Source: a bacterium (GTDB lineage: Bacteria; Acidobacteriota; Thermoanaerobaculia; Multivoradales; J023). Taken from it: 64,000 nt of DNA. Each line of letters starts with the position of its first letter. The stretch's first letter is position 1. The stretch lies in contig JAAELT010000332.1 of the NCBI GenBank assembly GCA_024226315.1, positions 1 through 64,000 of the forward strand, in the 5' to 3' direction. This document shows, in pieces, positions 19,975 through 28,351 of this stretch. The position numbers and the translations under genes were made by a program. The notes under the pieces are model-generated. The model ran no database searches, was not told where the DNA came from, and saw nothing but the letters and a program-made list of their open reading frames with translations.

Positions 19975-21714
19975 TCAGGAATCCTGCGCCGGTGGCGGGC
20001 ACCAGATGTTGACGGTGGTGTAGCCGATGAAGGTCAGGTCGCTGCAGCCGAGGTTGTTGCAGGCCTCGACGTAGACGAACCAGTTGGCGGGCGCGGCAAT
20101 GGTCCCCTGGGACTCGGTAGTGACAGCGGTCGCTGGCGGCAGGTCGCCCGGAACGGGCGCAAACGCAACACTGTCGCCGCCGGTGGTGAGGGGCCGGTCG
20201 GCCAGGTAGATGCGGTAGTCGGCGGCCTGGTCCGACGGCGTCCACGAAACCTCATAGCTGCCGTTGCACAGATCGGTCACGGTGCCGCCGGCGGTCGCCT
20301 CGGGGATTTCGCAGAAGCCATGGTCAACCCAATCGGTGACGTTGCCATAGGCGTCCTCGGCTCGCGCCTGGAGGCACAGGTCCTCTTCGCAGGTAGCGCC
20401 CGCGAGCTCGGTGAGCTTGATCTGCATCTCGTAGGTGCTGTAGCTGAGGTTGAACGGCTCGGACAGCATCTCGACGCCGTTGAACTCGCCAAGCTCGGGG
20501 CTGCCGGACTTCGCCAGGTGCAGGTGGTAGCCCCACTCGTAGTCGTCCTGGTCCAGGTTGGCGTCGAATACCGGGTTGGTGGCGCCGTCCAATACCTGGC
20601 TGGCGAACGGGCTTTTGTAGGGGTGATTGGCCGCGGCGTCGCCGTGGTGCTCTTCGGACATGAACTGGGTGTACTGCAGGTAGGTGGAGCCGTCGGCGTA
20701 GGAGTACTGGCGGGTGAAAAGCTCCAGGTCGAGGAACGGCGGGTGGACCTCGTAGAGCACCGAGGAGCCGGAGATCGTCTCGGGCGTCGGCAGCGGGTAG
20801 AAGTCCTCGTTGGGCTGGGTCACGGCGACCAGCGCGCCGCTGTTGTTGTCCCAGACGCGGACCTCGATGCGATTGAGGTCGAGCTCGCGGTCCTCGTCGT
20901 CGATGCCGGTGTGGTCGATCGACACCGAGATCGTCGCCTGAAGGTTCTCGGGATCGCTGTCATCGACGTCGACGAACGACACGTCGAGGTTGTCGGCGTC
21001 GGTATCCCAGCTGGCGTTGATCAGGAAGCGCAGCGGATGCACCGCCTCACGCTGCCAGCGGCTGTAGTTGTAGCCAGGGGTGTAGATGCCGCCGCCGGTG
21101 GGATCGAGCACCTCGAAGTGCACGTGCTCGTACTTATCCGAGCAGGGGTAGTCCGAGTCGCAGTTCTGTCCCGAAAGACCGAGATAGGCCGACTTGGCGA
21201 TGTAGCCGCCGGTGGAGAGCGAGGAGTCGATCTCGCTCAGGTGGTTGTAGACGGTGTAGTAGCAGTTGGCGCCCGAACAGCTCGGGAAGGATGTCGGGAT
21301 TGTCGACGGGCACGCGGTGGTCGGGTAGGAGGTGACCCATGAGCGGTAGTGCTCGATGATGACCTTCTTGTTGTTTTCGATGCCGCCGTTCTCGTCCAGC
21401 GTCTTGATCTTGCCGCAGCTGCTGGCGAAGACGTTCATCTGGTCCTCTTCGGCGTGCAGGTCGACGCCGAAGTGCCAGTCGTGCTCGCCACCGGCGCACT
21501 CCGCGTTGTAGGAGTCCATGCAGCGCGGGCCGTAGGTGTCGTTGACCAGGTCGGGATCGGTGGAGGTACAAGTGTAGGTGCCGGTGGGGATGGCGTCGTA
21601 GCCGCACAGCGGCCAGGTTGGCGCCGGGTCGTAGCCATGGGCGCCAGCTGAGGAGGGCAGGAAGAGGATCGCGGCGGCCGCGGCGAAGACGAGATGGTAC
21701 GTATGAAGTCTCAT
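19975..21714 (-). CDS. Secreted M23/LytM-like metallopeptidase domain protein
   Basis: This 579-residue protein has a signal peptide (1-25, ending SSAGA). Residues 75-205 carry the LytM pattern: HFGVDLH with His81 and Asp85 as zinc ligands, and HVHFEV with His197/His199. The middle and end look like beta-sandwich repeats, the last (about 480-575) fibronectin-like. Many cysteines in the first 200 residues suggest disulfides and export. Family enzymes cleave peptidoglycan cross-bridges or glycine-rich peptides. The insertion between the two zinc motifs is long for the family, so activity is not certain. Confidence 0.72.
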   Translation of the reverse strand: MRLHTYHLVFAAAAAILFLPSSAGAHGYDPAPTWPLCGYDAIPTGTYTCTSTDPDLVNDTYGPRCMDSYNAECAGGEHDWHFGVDLHAEEDQMNVFASSCGKIKTLDENGGIENNKKVIIEHYRSWVTSYPTTACPSTIPTSFPSCSGANCYYTVYNHLSEIDSSLSTGGYIAKSAYLGLSGQNCDSDYPCSDKYEHVHFEVLDPTGGGIYTPGYNYSRWQREAVHPLRFLINASWDTDADNLDVSFVDVDDSDPENLQATISVSIDHTGIDDEDRELDLNRIEVRVWDNNSGALVAVTQPNEDFYPLPTPETISGSSVLYEVHPPFLDLELFTRQYSYADGSTYLQYTQFMSEEHHGDAAANHPYKSPFASQVLDGATNPVFDANLDQDDYEWGYHLHLAKSGSPELGEFNGVEMLSEPFNLSYSTYEMQIKLTELAGATCEEDLCLQARAEDAYGNVTDWVDHGFCEIPEATAGGTVTDLCNGSYEVSWTPSDQAADYRIYLADRPLTTGGDSVAFAPVPGDLPPATAVTTESQGTIAAPANWFVYVEACNNLGCSDLTFIGYTTVNIWCPPPAQDS

Positions 21715-21843
21715 GACAGTCTCTTTTTCGGGAAGTTGGAATCGAAATCGAGTGATCGGTCAGCGGTCACTCAGGTAGTGCGAAAAGAGATAGGATTCCC
21801 CGCCATCGGATCCGGATCGGGACCGACTCCCCAGGAGAACTCG

Positions 21844-22116
21844 ATGAGCGAACCCACGAACGTGCCCGTCGTCGGGAGCAGCACGGTCAATATCCGCAAC
21901 CTGTCGATCAAGTGCGGCAATTGCGACACCTACCAGACCCTCAGTCACTTCCACCGCCGTGACGAGGACTGGAACGTCTACACCTATGAGTGTGAGAACG
22001 ACGTCTGCGATTCGGCGGTGACCCGGACCTATCTCGAGGTGCCGGTCGATCTCGACGAGTTCGCCAATCGCGACCCCGACTGGCGTGGTGGCAGGATCCA
22101 CGCGGGCGCCGAATAG
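21844..22116 (+). CDS. Small protein with four-cysteine zinc-ribbon-like pattern
   Basis: This 90-residue protein starts at an ATG with AGGAGA seven bases upstream. It has CGNC near residues 24-27 and CENDVC near 50-55, a spacing that suits a zinc ribbon, followed by an acidic tail. I do not recognise a family. It is alone between a divergent M23-like gene and the GAPDH-like gene. Confidence 0.6.
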   Translation: MSEPTNVPVVGSSTVNIRNLSIKCGNCDTYQTLSHFHRRDEDWNVYTYECENDVCDSAVTRTYLEVPVDLDEFANRDPDWRGGRIHAGAE

Positions 22117-22308
22117 CGGACCGTTCGCGCGTGGCGCCACTAGCGGATGTGTGCTAGCCTGCCGGGAGTCCGACAAGTGATTCGCGCGGGGTGCTCCGGG
22201 CCGCCGTGTGCCGCTCCCGCCGGACGTTCCTGAACCAGATTCCGGCGGATCGGCGTTCCGCCGCCTCCCGCCGCATCGACAAACCGCTCAGCCCAGGAGA
22301 GGTTCGAG

Positions 22309-23373
22309 ATGGCGAACATCATCCATGTCGTCGGCACCGGTACGATCGGCGAGCCCCTGATCGGCCTGTTCACCGATTTCAAGCACCACCTCGAGATCGA
22401 CGAGGTGACGTTTCACAAGCGCACGCCGCTCGAAAGCGATCGGGCCCGCATCAACCACCTGATCGCCCGCGGCGCCCGCCTGGCCACCGACGCCGACCGC
22501 CGGGCCGATTTCGAGACGCTCGGCCACACGGTCACCTACGGCGCCGAGCAGGCGCTCGAGCGCGCGACCGTGGTAATCGACTGCACGCCGGTCGGCAACA
22601 AGATGAAGGAGCAGTTCTACTCGTCGCTACCGGGGCCGAAGGGCTTCCTCGCCCAGGGCAGCGAGGAGGGTTTCGGCAAGCCCTATGCCCGCGGTGTCAA
22701 CGACGAGGCGATGATCCCCGGCGAAGACCGGTTCGTGCAGATCGTGTCGTGCAACACACACAACATCACGACCCTGGTCAAGACACTCGCCGAGGAGAAG
22801 GACGGCGGCTACGCCATGGAACGCGGGACCTTCGTCTGCATGCGCCGGGCGAACGACATCACCCAGGCCGATTCCTTCATTCCGGCGCCCAACGTCGGCA
22901 AGCACGACAGCGCGGAATTCGGCACCCACCACGCCAAGGACGCCCATCGGGTGTTCGAGACGCTCGACATGGATCTCGACCTTTTCTCCAGCGCCGTCAA
23001 GCTGAACACCCAGTACATGCACTCGATCTGGTTCACCATGCAGATGAACCGCGACGTGACTATCGAGGAGATCGAGCGGCGCCTGAAGTCGAATCTGCTG
23101 GTGGCGACCACCTCGAAGCGCCAGTCCAACCTGATCTTCAGCTTCGGCCGCGATCATGGCTACTGCGGCCGGATCCTGTCGCAGACGGTGGTGTCGTTGC
23201 CGACCCTGATGGTGCGGCACGGCCGCGAGGTCTACGGCTTCTGCTTCACGCCGCAGGACGGCAACTCCCTGCTGTCGTCGGTGGCCGCCGCGCTGTGGTT
23301 GATCGATCCGGACGCTGAGAGCATGAGCAGGCGGCTGACGCCGATGCGGCGCTGGCTCTACGCCGAGATCTAG
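22309..23373 (+). CDS. Type II (archaeal-like) glyceraldehyde-3-phosphate dehydrogenase-like protein
   Basis: This 354-residue protein has a Rossmann start HVVGTGTIGEPLIGLF and the catalytic-cysteine segment VSCNTHN (Cys148). It also has a THHAKDAHRV histidine segment comparable to SHHGPD of archaeal type II GAPDH, and LIFSFGRDHG near the end where archaeal enzymes have a tyrosine-arginine equivalent. The overall order follows archaeal rather than classical bacterial GAPDH. It would oxidise or reduce a phosphorylated aldehyde with NAD(P). Whether it is glycolytic is not certain; a different aldehyde substrate is possible. The start has GAGAGG upstream. Confidence 0.7.
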   Translation: MANIIHVVGTGTIGEPLIGLFTDFKHHLEIDEVTFHKRTPLESDRARINHLIARGARLATDADRRADFETLGHTVTYGAEQALERATVVIDCTPVGNKMKEQFYSSLPGPKGFLAQGSEEGFGKPYARGVNDEAMIPGEDRFVQIVSCNTHNITTLVKTLAEEKDGGYAMERGTFVCMRRANDITQADSFIPAPNVGKHDSAEFGTHHAKDAHRVFETLDMDLDLFSSAVKLNTQYMHSIWFTMQMNRDVTIEEIERRLKSNLLVATTSKRQSNLIFSFGRDHGYCGRILSQTVVSLPTLMVRHGREVYGFCFTPQDGNSLLSSVAAALWLIDPDAESMSRRLTPMRRWLYAEI

Positions 23374-23380
23374 GAACCAA

Positions 23381-24628
23381 GTGAAGCGTCCGCTCCGTCC
23401 CGGTTCGGGGAAGGGCTTCGCCGAGCGACTTGCCGAGCTCGACGAAATCGAGGTCCGCGTCGAGAAGCTGATCGAGGGCGGCGACGGATTCGCGCGGTTC
23501 GAGGGCATTCCGATCTTCGTGCCGCGCTCGGCCCCCGGGGACCGGCTGCGGGTGTGCCTGTCCGAGCACCGGCCCGGTTACGGCCGGGCCGAGATCGTCG
23601 AGATCCTGTCGCCGGGCGATGGCCGGCGCGACCCCCGGTGCCCCTATTTCGAGCGTTGCGGCGGCTGCGATCTACAGCACCTCGACTACGAGACACAGCT
23701 GCGCGCCAAGGTGATAGCGACGCGCGAAACCCTGCTGCGGATCGGCCGTATCGAGACGCCGCCGAAGGTGACCGTGGTACCGGGCAAGCCCTGGGGTTAC
23801 CGGCTGCGGACCCAGCTCCATCTGGGCGAAGGCATTCGTGGCCTGGAGGCGGGGTACTTTGCCCGCGGCAGTCACGAGCTGGTGGCGGTGGAAAGCTGCC
23901 CGGTGTTGGTGCCGGAGCTCGAAGGCGCCCTGGACGGCTTGCCGGGCTTGCTGGGCGAGGTCGCCCACAAGCGGATCGACCTGACCGCCGGCGACGGCGA
24001 CAGCTGGACGGTCTCGCCGCCGGTCGAAGGTCTGCCTCAGGGCGAGGTCAAGGCCCGCGTCGGTGACTTCGTCTACGCCTACGACGCACGCTGTTTCTTC
24101 CAGGCCCACCGGCAGTTGATTCCGGCCCTGGTGGAGCACGCGGTCGGCCCGCCGGATGGCGAGGACGGCGAGGCGGACAAAGACGGCGGCACGGCGTACG
24201 ACCTGTTCGCCGGCGTCGGTCTGTTCAGCCTGCCGCTGGCCCGGCGCTACGAGCGCGTCGTGGCGGTCGAGGGCGACCGCGTGGCGAGCCGCTACGCGCG
24301 CCGCAACGCCCGCGCCAATCAGCTCGCGGGCGTCGAGGTCGAGCGCCGGGCGGTGGACTCCTGGATCAGCCGGCTGCCGCCGAAAGCGGCCCACGTGGTG
24401 GTCGATCCACCTCGTCTCGGCCTCATCCACAATGTACGCAAGACGCTGCTGGTGCGGCGTCCGCGACGCCTGACCTACGTCTCCTGCCATCCCGCGACCC
24501 TGGCCCGCGACCTCGGTCAGCTGCGCTCGGGCTTCCGGATCGAGAGCCTGACGCTGCTCGACATGTTCCCGCAGACCGGGCACATGGAGGTCGTCGCCCA
24601 GCTGGTCGACCGAGAAGCGCGGACGTGA
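23381..24628 (+). CDS. rlmD: 23S rRNA (uracil-C5) methyltransferase, RlmD/TrmA family
   Basis: This 415-residue protein starts at GTG. Residues 24-75 form a TRAM domain; Cys87, Cys93 and Cys96 (CPYFERCGGC) plus a later Cys in VESCPVL bind a [4Fe-4S] cluster. The SAM motif is YDLFAGVGLFSLPLA, and the C-terminal YVSCHPATLARDL holds the catalytic cysteine. It methylates uridine C5 in rRNA; RlmD versus a paralogue (RlmC, TrmA) is not decided. It starts 7 bases after the GAPDH-like gene and overlaps the next by 4 nt. Confidence 0.85.
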   Translation: MKRPLRPGSGKGFAERLAELDEIEVRVEKLIEGGDGFARFEGIPIFVPRSAPGDRLRVCLSEHRPGYGRAEIVEILSPGDGRRDPRCPYFERCGGCDLQHLDYETQLRAKVIATRETLLRIGRIETPPKVTVVPGKPWGYRLRTQLHLGEGIRGLEAGYFARGSHELVAVESCPVLVPELEGALDGLPGLLGEVAHKRIDLTAGDGDSWTVSPPVEGLPQGEVKARVGDFVYAYDARCFFQAHRQLIPALVEHAVGPPDGEDGEADKDGGTAYDLFAGVGLFSLPLARRYERVVAVEGDRVASRYARRNARANQLAGVEVERRAVDSWISRLPPKAAHVVVDPPRLGLIHNVRKTLLVRRPRRLTYVSCHPATLARDLGQLRSGFRIESLTLLDMFPQTGHMEVVAQLVDREART

Positions 24629-25548
24629 GCGGATCGGACGGCGAACGGCCGTGGCCGCTCGTCATCGTCGGCGGCGGTCCGGCGGGAATGAGCGCGGCGC
24701 TGGTGGCGAGCCAGAACCGCGTCGAGGTACTGGTGCTCGAGCGCACGGCCGGCCTCGGTGGGCAGGTGCGGTGGGCCGACGCCCCGGTGCCGGATCTGTT
24801 GGGCGGCAGCGCCGGTGACGGTGCCGAGCTGGCCGAGCGATTCTCGGCCCATCTGCTCGGCACGCGGGCCCGGATCCGCGCCGGCGTCGGTGTGCGCGCC
24901 GTCATGGCGGACGAGCGCCCGTTGCGGTTGGTGCTCGACACCCGGGAGGAGCTGTCCGCGCGCCGGGTACTGCTCGCCACCGGCCTCGATCATCGCCGGC
25001 TCGAGGTTCGTGGTGAGCATCTGGCCAACGCCGAGGAAGATCCCCGCAAGACCCTCGGCTCGCTCCGCGGCAAGTCTGTGATTGTGGTCGGCGGCGGCGA
25101 CGAGGGGGCGTCCTTGGCGCGCGACCTGGCAGACGCCGATGCCACGGTCACCATGCTGGTACGCGACAAGCTGCGCGCGCGCCCGGCTTTCGGCGATCCT
25201 GCCCGCGGCCACCCTGCCGTCGAGATCCGCGAGGGCGCGGTGGTGAGCGAGATCCAGGGGGGTGACGCGCTCGAAGCCGTGGTGCTCACCACCGGCGAGC
25301 GGATTCGGGCGCATTTTTGCTTCGTCCGCATCGGTGCCGAGCCGGCCCTGCCCGAGATCCAGCCGCCGCTCGAGCGGCTCGATGACGGGCGCGTGCGGGT
25401 CGACGAGGCGCTGCGCACCTCGTGCCGCCGGATTTTCGCGGCCGGCGATTTGGTGCGGTCACCGAATGAGCGTTACATCGCCGTGGCCCTGGCCGACGGC
25501 GCGATGGTGGCGAGGAAGGTCGAGGAGGATCTGAGTGCCGGAGCCTAG
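24625..25548 (+). CDS. Thioredoxin reductase-like FAD/NAD(P) flavoprotein without CxxC
   Basis: This 307-residue protein has an FAD motif VIVGGGPAGMSAA (13-25), an NAD(P) motif VIVVGGGDEGASLA (around 151-164) and a C-terminal FAD segment IFAAGDLVRSPNERYIAVAL. Thioredoxin reductases have CxxC just before the NADPH domain; no such pair is present. It may therefore act as a ferredoxin- or flavodoxin-NADP reductase type enzyme or an unknown reductase. It starts at GTG overlapping the methyltransferase stop, and its end overlaps the transporter gene by 14 nt. Confidence 0.75.
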   Translation: MSGSDGERPWPLVIVGGGPAGMSAALVASQNRVEVLVLERTAGLGGQVRWADAPVPDLLGGSAGDGAELAERFSAHLLGTRARIRAGVGVRAVMADERPLRLVLDTREELSARRVLLATGLDHRRLEVRGEHLANAEEDPRKTLGSLRGKSVIVVGGGDEGASLARDLADADATVTMLVRDKLRARPAFGDPARGHPAVEIREGAVVSEIQGGDALEAVVLTTGERIRAHFCFVRIGAEPALPEIQPPLERLDDGRVRVDEALRTSCRRIFAAGDLVRSPNERYIAVALADGAMVARKVEEDLSAGA

Positions 25549-26221
25549 GAAGAGCTACAAGTACTTCGACCTGGTGATGGCGGCGTTCGTCACCATCCTG
25601 CTGTGCTCCAACCTGATCGGCGTGCCGAAGGTGTCGACGGTGTTCGGCTACACCTACGGGGCGGGCATCTTGTTCTTTCCCATCAGTTACGTCTTCGGTG
25701 ACATCCTCACCGAAGTCTACGGCTACTCGCGCTCCAGGAAGGTGATCTGGGCTGGCTTTGCCGCCCTCTTCTTCGCTTCCGTCATGAGTTGGGTGATCGT
25801 CGCCCTGCCGCCGGCCCCCGGCTGGACGCAGCAGGAGAACGTCGAGGCGATCTTCGGCCAGACACCTCGCATCGCCTGCGCATCGTTCATCGCCTACTGG
25901 TGCGGCGAGTTCTCGAACTCCTACGTGCTCGCCAAGATGAAGATCTGGACCGCCGGCCGCCACCTGTGGATGCGCACCATCGGCTCGACCATCGTCGGCG
26001 AGGGTGTCGACTCGCTGATCTTCTACCCGCTGGCCTTCGTCGGCGTGTGGACGAACGAGCTGGTGGTGCAGGTGATGATCGCCAACTACCTGATCAAGAC
26101 CGGGCTCGAGACGGTGCTCACGCCCGTAACCTACAAGGTCGTCGGTTTCCTCAAGCGCGCCGAGCAGGAGGACTACTACGATCGCGACACCAACTTCTCG
26201 CCTTTCCACGTCGAGGTCTGA
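25535..26221 (+). CDS. yhhQ: Queuosine precursor transporter, YhhQ/VUT family
   Basis: This 228-residue membrane protein has about six hydrophobic segments. Family marks are LLCSNLIGVPKV, FPISYVFGDILTEVYGYSRSRKVIW, the AYWCGEFSNSYVLAKMK loop and GSTIVGEGVDSLIFY. Members import preQ0/preQ1 for queuosine in tRNA. It starts at GTG behind GAGGAGGA. The following gene contains a pterin-synthase domain related to QueD, which strengthens the pterin/queuosine theme. Confidence 0.88.
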   Translation: MPEPRKSYKYFDLVMAAFVTILLCSNLIGVPKVSTVFGYTYGAGILFFPISYVFGDILTEVYGYSRSRKVIWAGFAALFFASVMSWVIVALPPAPGWTQQENVEAIFGQTPRIACASFIAYWCGEFSNSYVLAKMKIWTAGRHLWMRTIGSTIVGEGVDSLIFYPLAFVGVWTNELVVQVMIANYLIKTGLETVLTPVTYKVVGFLKRAEQEDYYDRDTNFSPFHVEV

Positions 26222-26224
26222 GAC

Positions 26225-27316
26225 TTGAGCCAGAACGAGTTCCGCGAGATCGAGCACAAGTTCATCGTTGGCGACGACTTCGACCTGGAGGACTTCCGTG
26301 CCCGGGTCCGCGCATTCGATCCGGAGCGCACCATCGCCCAGGAAGTGCGCGACGTCTACTACCTGACCAGGGGCCGTCCGGGTTTCATCTATCGCCACCG
26401 CTTCGACCGCGAGCTGCAACACTTGTCCGTCAAGTCCCTGGAACGTGACTCCGAGGTGCGCCTCGAGGTCAACCTCGATCTGGGACAGCACCGGGGCGAT
26501 CAGCAGGAGACGGTCGAGGCTTTTCTCGACTCTCTCGACGTCGTCTGGCGAGGGGTGATCCACAAGGACATCGAGGTCTACTACTTCCCCGATTGCGAGA
26601 TCGTCCTCTACGGTGCCCGCGTCGGCGAGAGCTCTGTGCGCTGTATCGAGTTCGAGGCGCGCCGTAAGCCGTCGGTGGACGACGCGATCGAGATCCTGCG
26701 CCGGTACGAGGAGCTCATGGGCTTCGGTGGCCGGCGCCGTACGAAGAAGTCACTGGTGGAGATCCTCTTCCCGTCGGTGGTTGCCGGCTTATCGAGACCG
26801 GAGGAGACGATGAACCGCCAAGCGACATTCACCGTCCTGCTCGCCAAGCAGGACTTCAAGTTCTCCTGCGCCCACCTCCTGCTCTTCGACGCCGAGACCG
26901 CCGAGCTGCTGCACGGGCACAACTACCAGGTGGCGGTCGAAGTAGGCGGCCGGGCGCTCGACGAGGAAGGGCTGCTGGTGGACTTCCGCCGGGTCAAGAC
27001 GCAGATCCGCGACCTCTGCGCTGAGCTCGACAGCCGTACTCTGGTACCGGCGCGTAGCCGCCATCTGACCGTCGAACGCCGCGACGGCGGCGTCGACATC
27101 ACCTTCCGCGACCGCTCCTACCGGTTCCCGGAGAGCGATCTGCTGCTGCTGGAGCGCCGCAACACCTCGATCGAGGTGCTGGCGAAGATGGTCTGGGAAC
27201 GGCTCGCCGAGGTGCTCGAGGTGCCTCGCGCCACCGAGCTCGGCGTCAGCGTCTCCCAGACCACGGGTCAGGAGTGCTGGTATCGGGCGCCGTTGGTCAC
27301 GCGACCCGGCCCTTGA
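26225..27316 (+). CDS. Fusion of CYTH-like domain and 6-pyruvoyl-tetrahydropterin synthase-type domain
   Basis: This 363-residue protein starts at TTG. Residues 1-190 resemble CYTH/triphosphate-tunnel proteins, with the ExExK motif at Glu8-Glu10-Lys12, YIRHRF-like FIYRHRFDRE and LSVKSLERD strands. From Met196 the protein is a PTPS-family domain: FSCAH with zinc ligand His217, and ELLHGHNY with His230 and His232. A Glu (Glu227) sits three residues before the first His where PTPS-III proteins have it, while the QueD cysteine position is Ala. An ATG at 26810 (Met196) has a strong GGAGGAG site, so the C-terminal domain may also be made alone. Pterin or folate metabolism fits the folE gene nearby. 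The role of the CYTH part is unknown. Confidence 0.72.
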   Translation: MSQNEFREIEHKFIVGDDFDLEDFRARVRAFDPERTIAQEVRDVYYLTRGRPGFIYRHRFDRELQHLSVKSLERDSEVRLEVNLDLGQHRGDQQETVEAFLDSLDVVWRGVIHKDIEVYYFPDCEIVLYGARVGESSVRCIEFEARRKPSVDDAIEILRRYEELMGFGGRRRTKKSLVEILFPSVVAGLSRPEETMNRQATFTVLLAKQDFKFSCAHLLLFDAETAELLHGHNYQVAVEVGGRALDEEGLLVDFRRVKTQIRDLCAELDSRTLVPARSRHLTVERRDGGVDITFRDRSYRFPESDLLLLERRNTSIEVLAKMVWERLAEVLEVPRATELGVSVSQTTGQECWYRAPLVTRPGP

Positions 27317-27527
27317 TCTCCTGCGCGACCTCCCCGGGCTCGGGGAAGCGGCCGTTGGCCTTCTTGGAGTAGATGAGCTCGCCGTCGAGGGTGACCTCGA
27401 AGTCGCCGTTCCTGCCCTTGACCAGGGTGGGACGGATTTCGAACTGCTCTTCGATCTCTTCCGCCAGACCGGCGGCTCGTGGCTTGTAGTTTCAAACCAC
27501 GCAATATTCGATCTGCATGCTGGGCAT
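27297..27527 (-). CDS. SelW/SelT/SelH (Rdx) family selenoprotein with in-frame UGA
   Basis: The frame starts at ATG 27527, with a perfect GGAGGT site at 27536-27541. After MQIEYCVV it meets TGA at 27492-27494, then continues NYKPRAAGLAEEIEEQF, GRNGDFEVTLDGELIYSKK and on to a TGA at 27297. Reading the first TGA as selenocysteine gives 76 residues with Cys9-x-x-Sec12, the redox motif of Rdx proteins, and the whole sequence after it matches the family (NYKPRA, FEVTLDG, YSKK). A hairpin 17-31 nt after the UGA is a candidate SECIS. The role is probably thiol redox. It overlaps the convergent fusion gene by 20 nt. A plain nonsense mutation is the alternative, but the intact downstream part argues against it. 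Confidence 0.85.
27461..27475 (-). promoter_or_regulatory. Candidate bacterial SECIS hairpin
   Basis: On the minus strand CCGCC-GGTCT-GGCGG folds as a 5-bp stem with a GGUCU loop, starting 17 nt after the in-frame UGA. The Escherichia coli fdhF SECIS has a loop AGGUCU at a similar distance, and the GU in the loop is what SelB reads. Coding is kept through the element. Confidence 0.65.
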
Positions 27528-27633
27528 GGTGCTTGACCTCCGGTGCTGTTGCGTCAGGGTGTGGCGTCGCGGCTCTCGAACACCGCCGCTTGATTCTAAG
27601 GTAAGATTCGGCTGCTGAGGAAGCCACGCGGGC

Positions 27634-28332
27634 ATGGAGTCCGAATCGGTGTTCCCCGGCCGCCAAGGCTCGATGACCACCGGACCGATCCGCACGCTCA
27701 CCAACGAGACTCCCTGCGTGGCGGTCGACCCGCCGCCCGACGCCGAGATCGAGGGCTACGAAGCCGACGAGCAGGCCTGCCTGCATCGTATCGCGGGGCA
27801 CGTGCGTGGCATTCTCCACGAGCTCGATCTCGATCTGGACGACCCGAACCTCGTCGACACCGATATGCGGGTTGCCAAGATGTACGCCGAGATGTTCCAC
27901 GGTCTGAAGGAAGGCAACGAGCCGAGGGTGACGACCTTCCCCAACGACGAGACCTACTCGGGCATGGTGATGGAGACGCACATCCCGTTCTACTCCATGT
28001 GCTCCCACCACCTGGTGCCGTTCTACGGTCATGCCCACATGGCCTACGTGCCCAACGACTGCATTGTCGGCCTGTCCAAGCTGCCCCGGATCCTCGAGTT
28101 CTACGCCAAGCGTCCACAGCTCCAGGAGCGCCTCACCGAGCAGGTGGTGACCTTCCTGGTGGAGAAGTTGAAGCCCCAGGGCGCGATGGTGGTGATCGAA
28201 GCGCGCCACCTGTGCGTCGAGATGCGCGGCGTCAAGAAGCCCGGGGCGCTTACCGTCACGTCCGCCATCCGCGGCATCTTCAAGGAGAGAGCGATCCGTG
28301 AGGAGTTTCTCGATTTACTGCGTAAGCATTAG
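27634..28332 (+). CDS. folE: GTP cyclohydrolase I
   Basis: This protein is 232 residues from ATG 27634, or 219 from ATG 27673; both starts have partial ribosome sites. Family marks are TDMRVAKMYAEMFHGL, the zinc Cys/His segment SMCSHHLVPFYG, GLSKLPRILEFYAKRPQLQE and the second zinc Cys in ARHLCVEMRGVKK. It converts GTP to dihydroneopterin triphosphate, the first step to folate, and also feeds queuosine. It is divergent from the selenoprotein gene and two genes from the PTPS-type domain, which would use its product. Confidence 0.93.
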   Translation: MESESVFPGRQGSMTTGPIRTLTNETPCVAVDPPPDAEIEGYEADEQACLHRIAGHVRGILHELDLDLDDPNLVDTDMRVAKMYAEMFHGLKEGNEPRVTTFPNDETYSGMVMETHIPFYSMCSHHLVPFYGHAHMAYVPNDCIVGLSKLPRILEFYAKRPQLQERLTEQVVTFLVEKLKPQGAMVVIEARHLCVEMRGVKKPGALTVTSAIRGIFKERAIREEFLDLLRKH

Positions 28333-28351
28333 AGACCGTGTAGGCACTGAG

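Noticed and set aside
28298..28351. Upstream start of the GWxTD protein
   Set aside because: It would overlap folE and put a non-signal stretch before the clear signal peptide at 28352.
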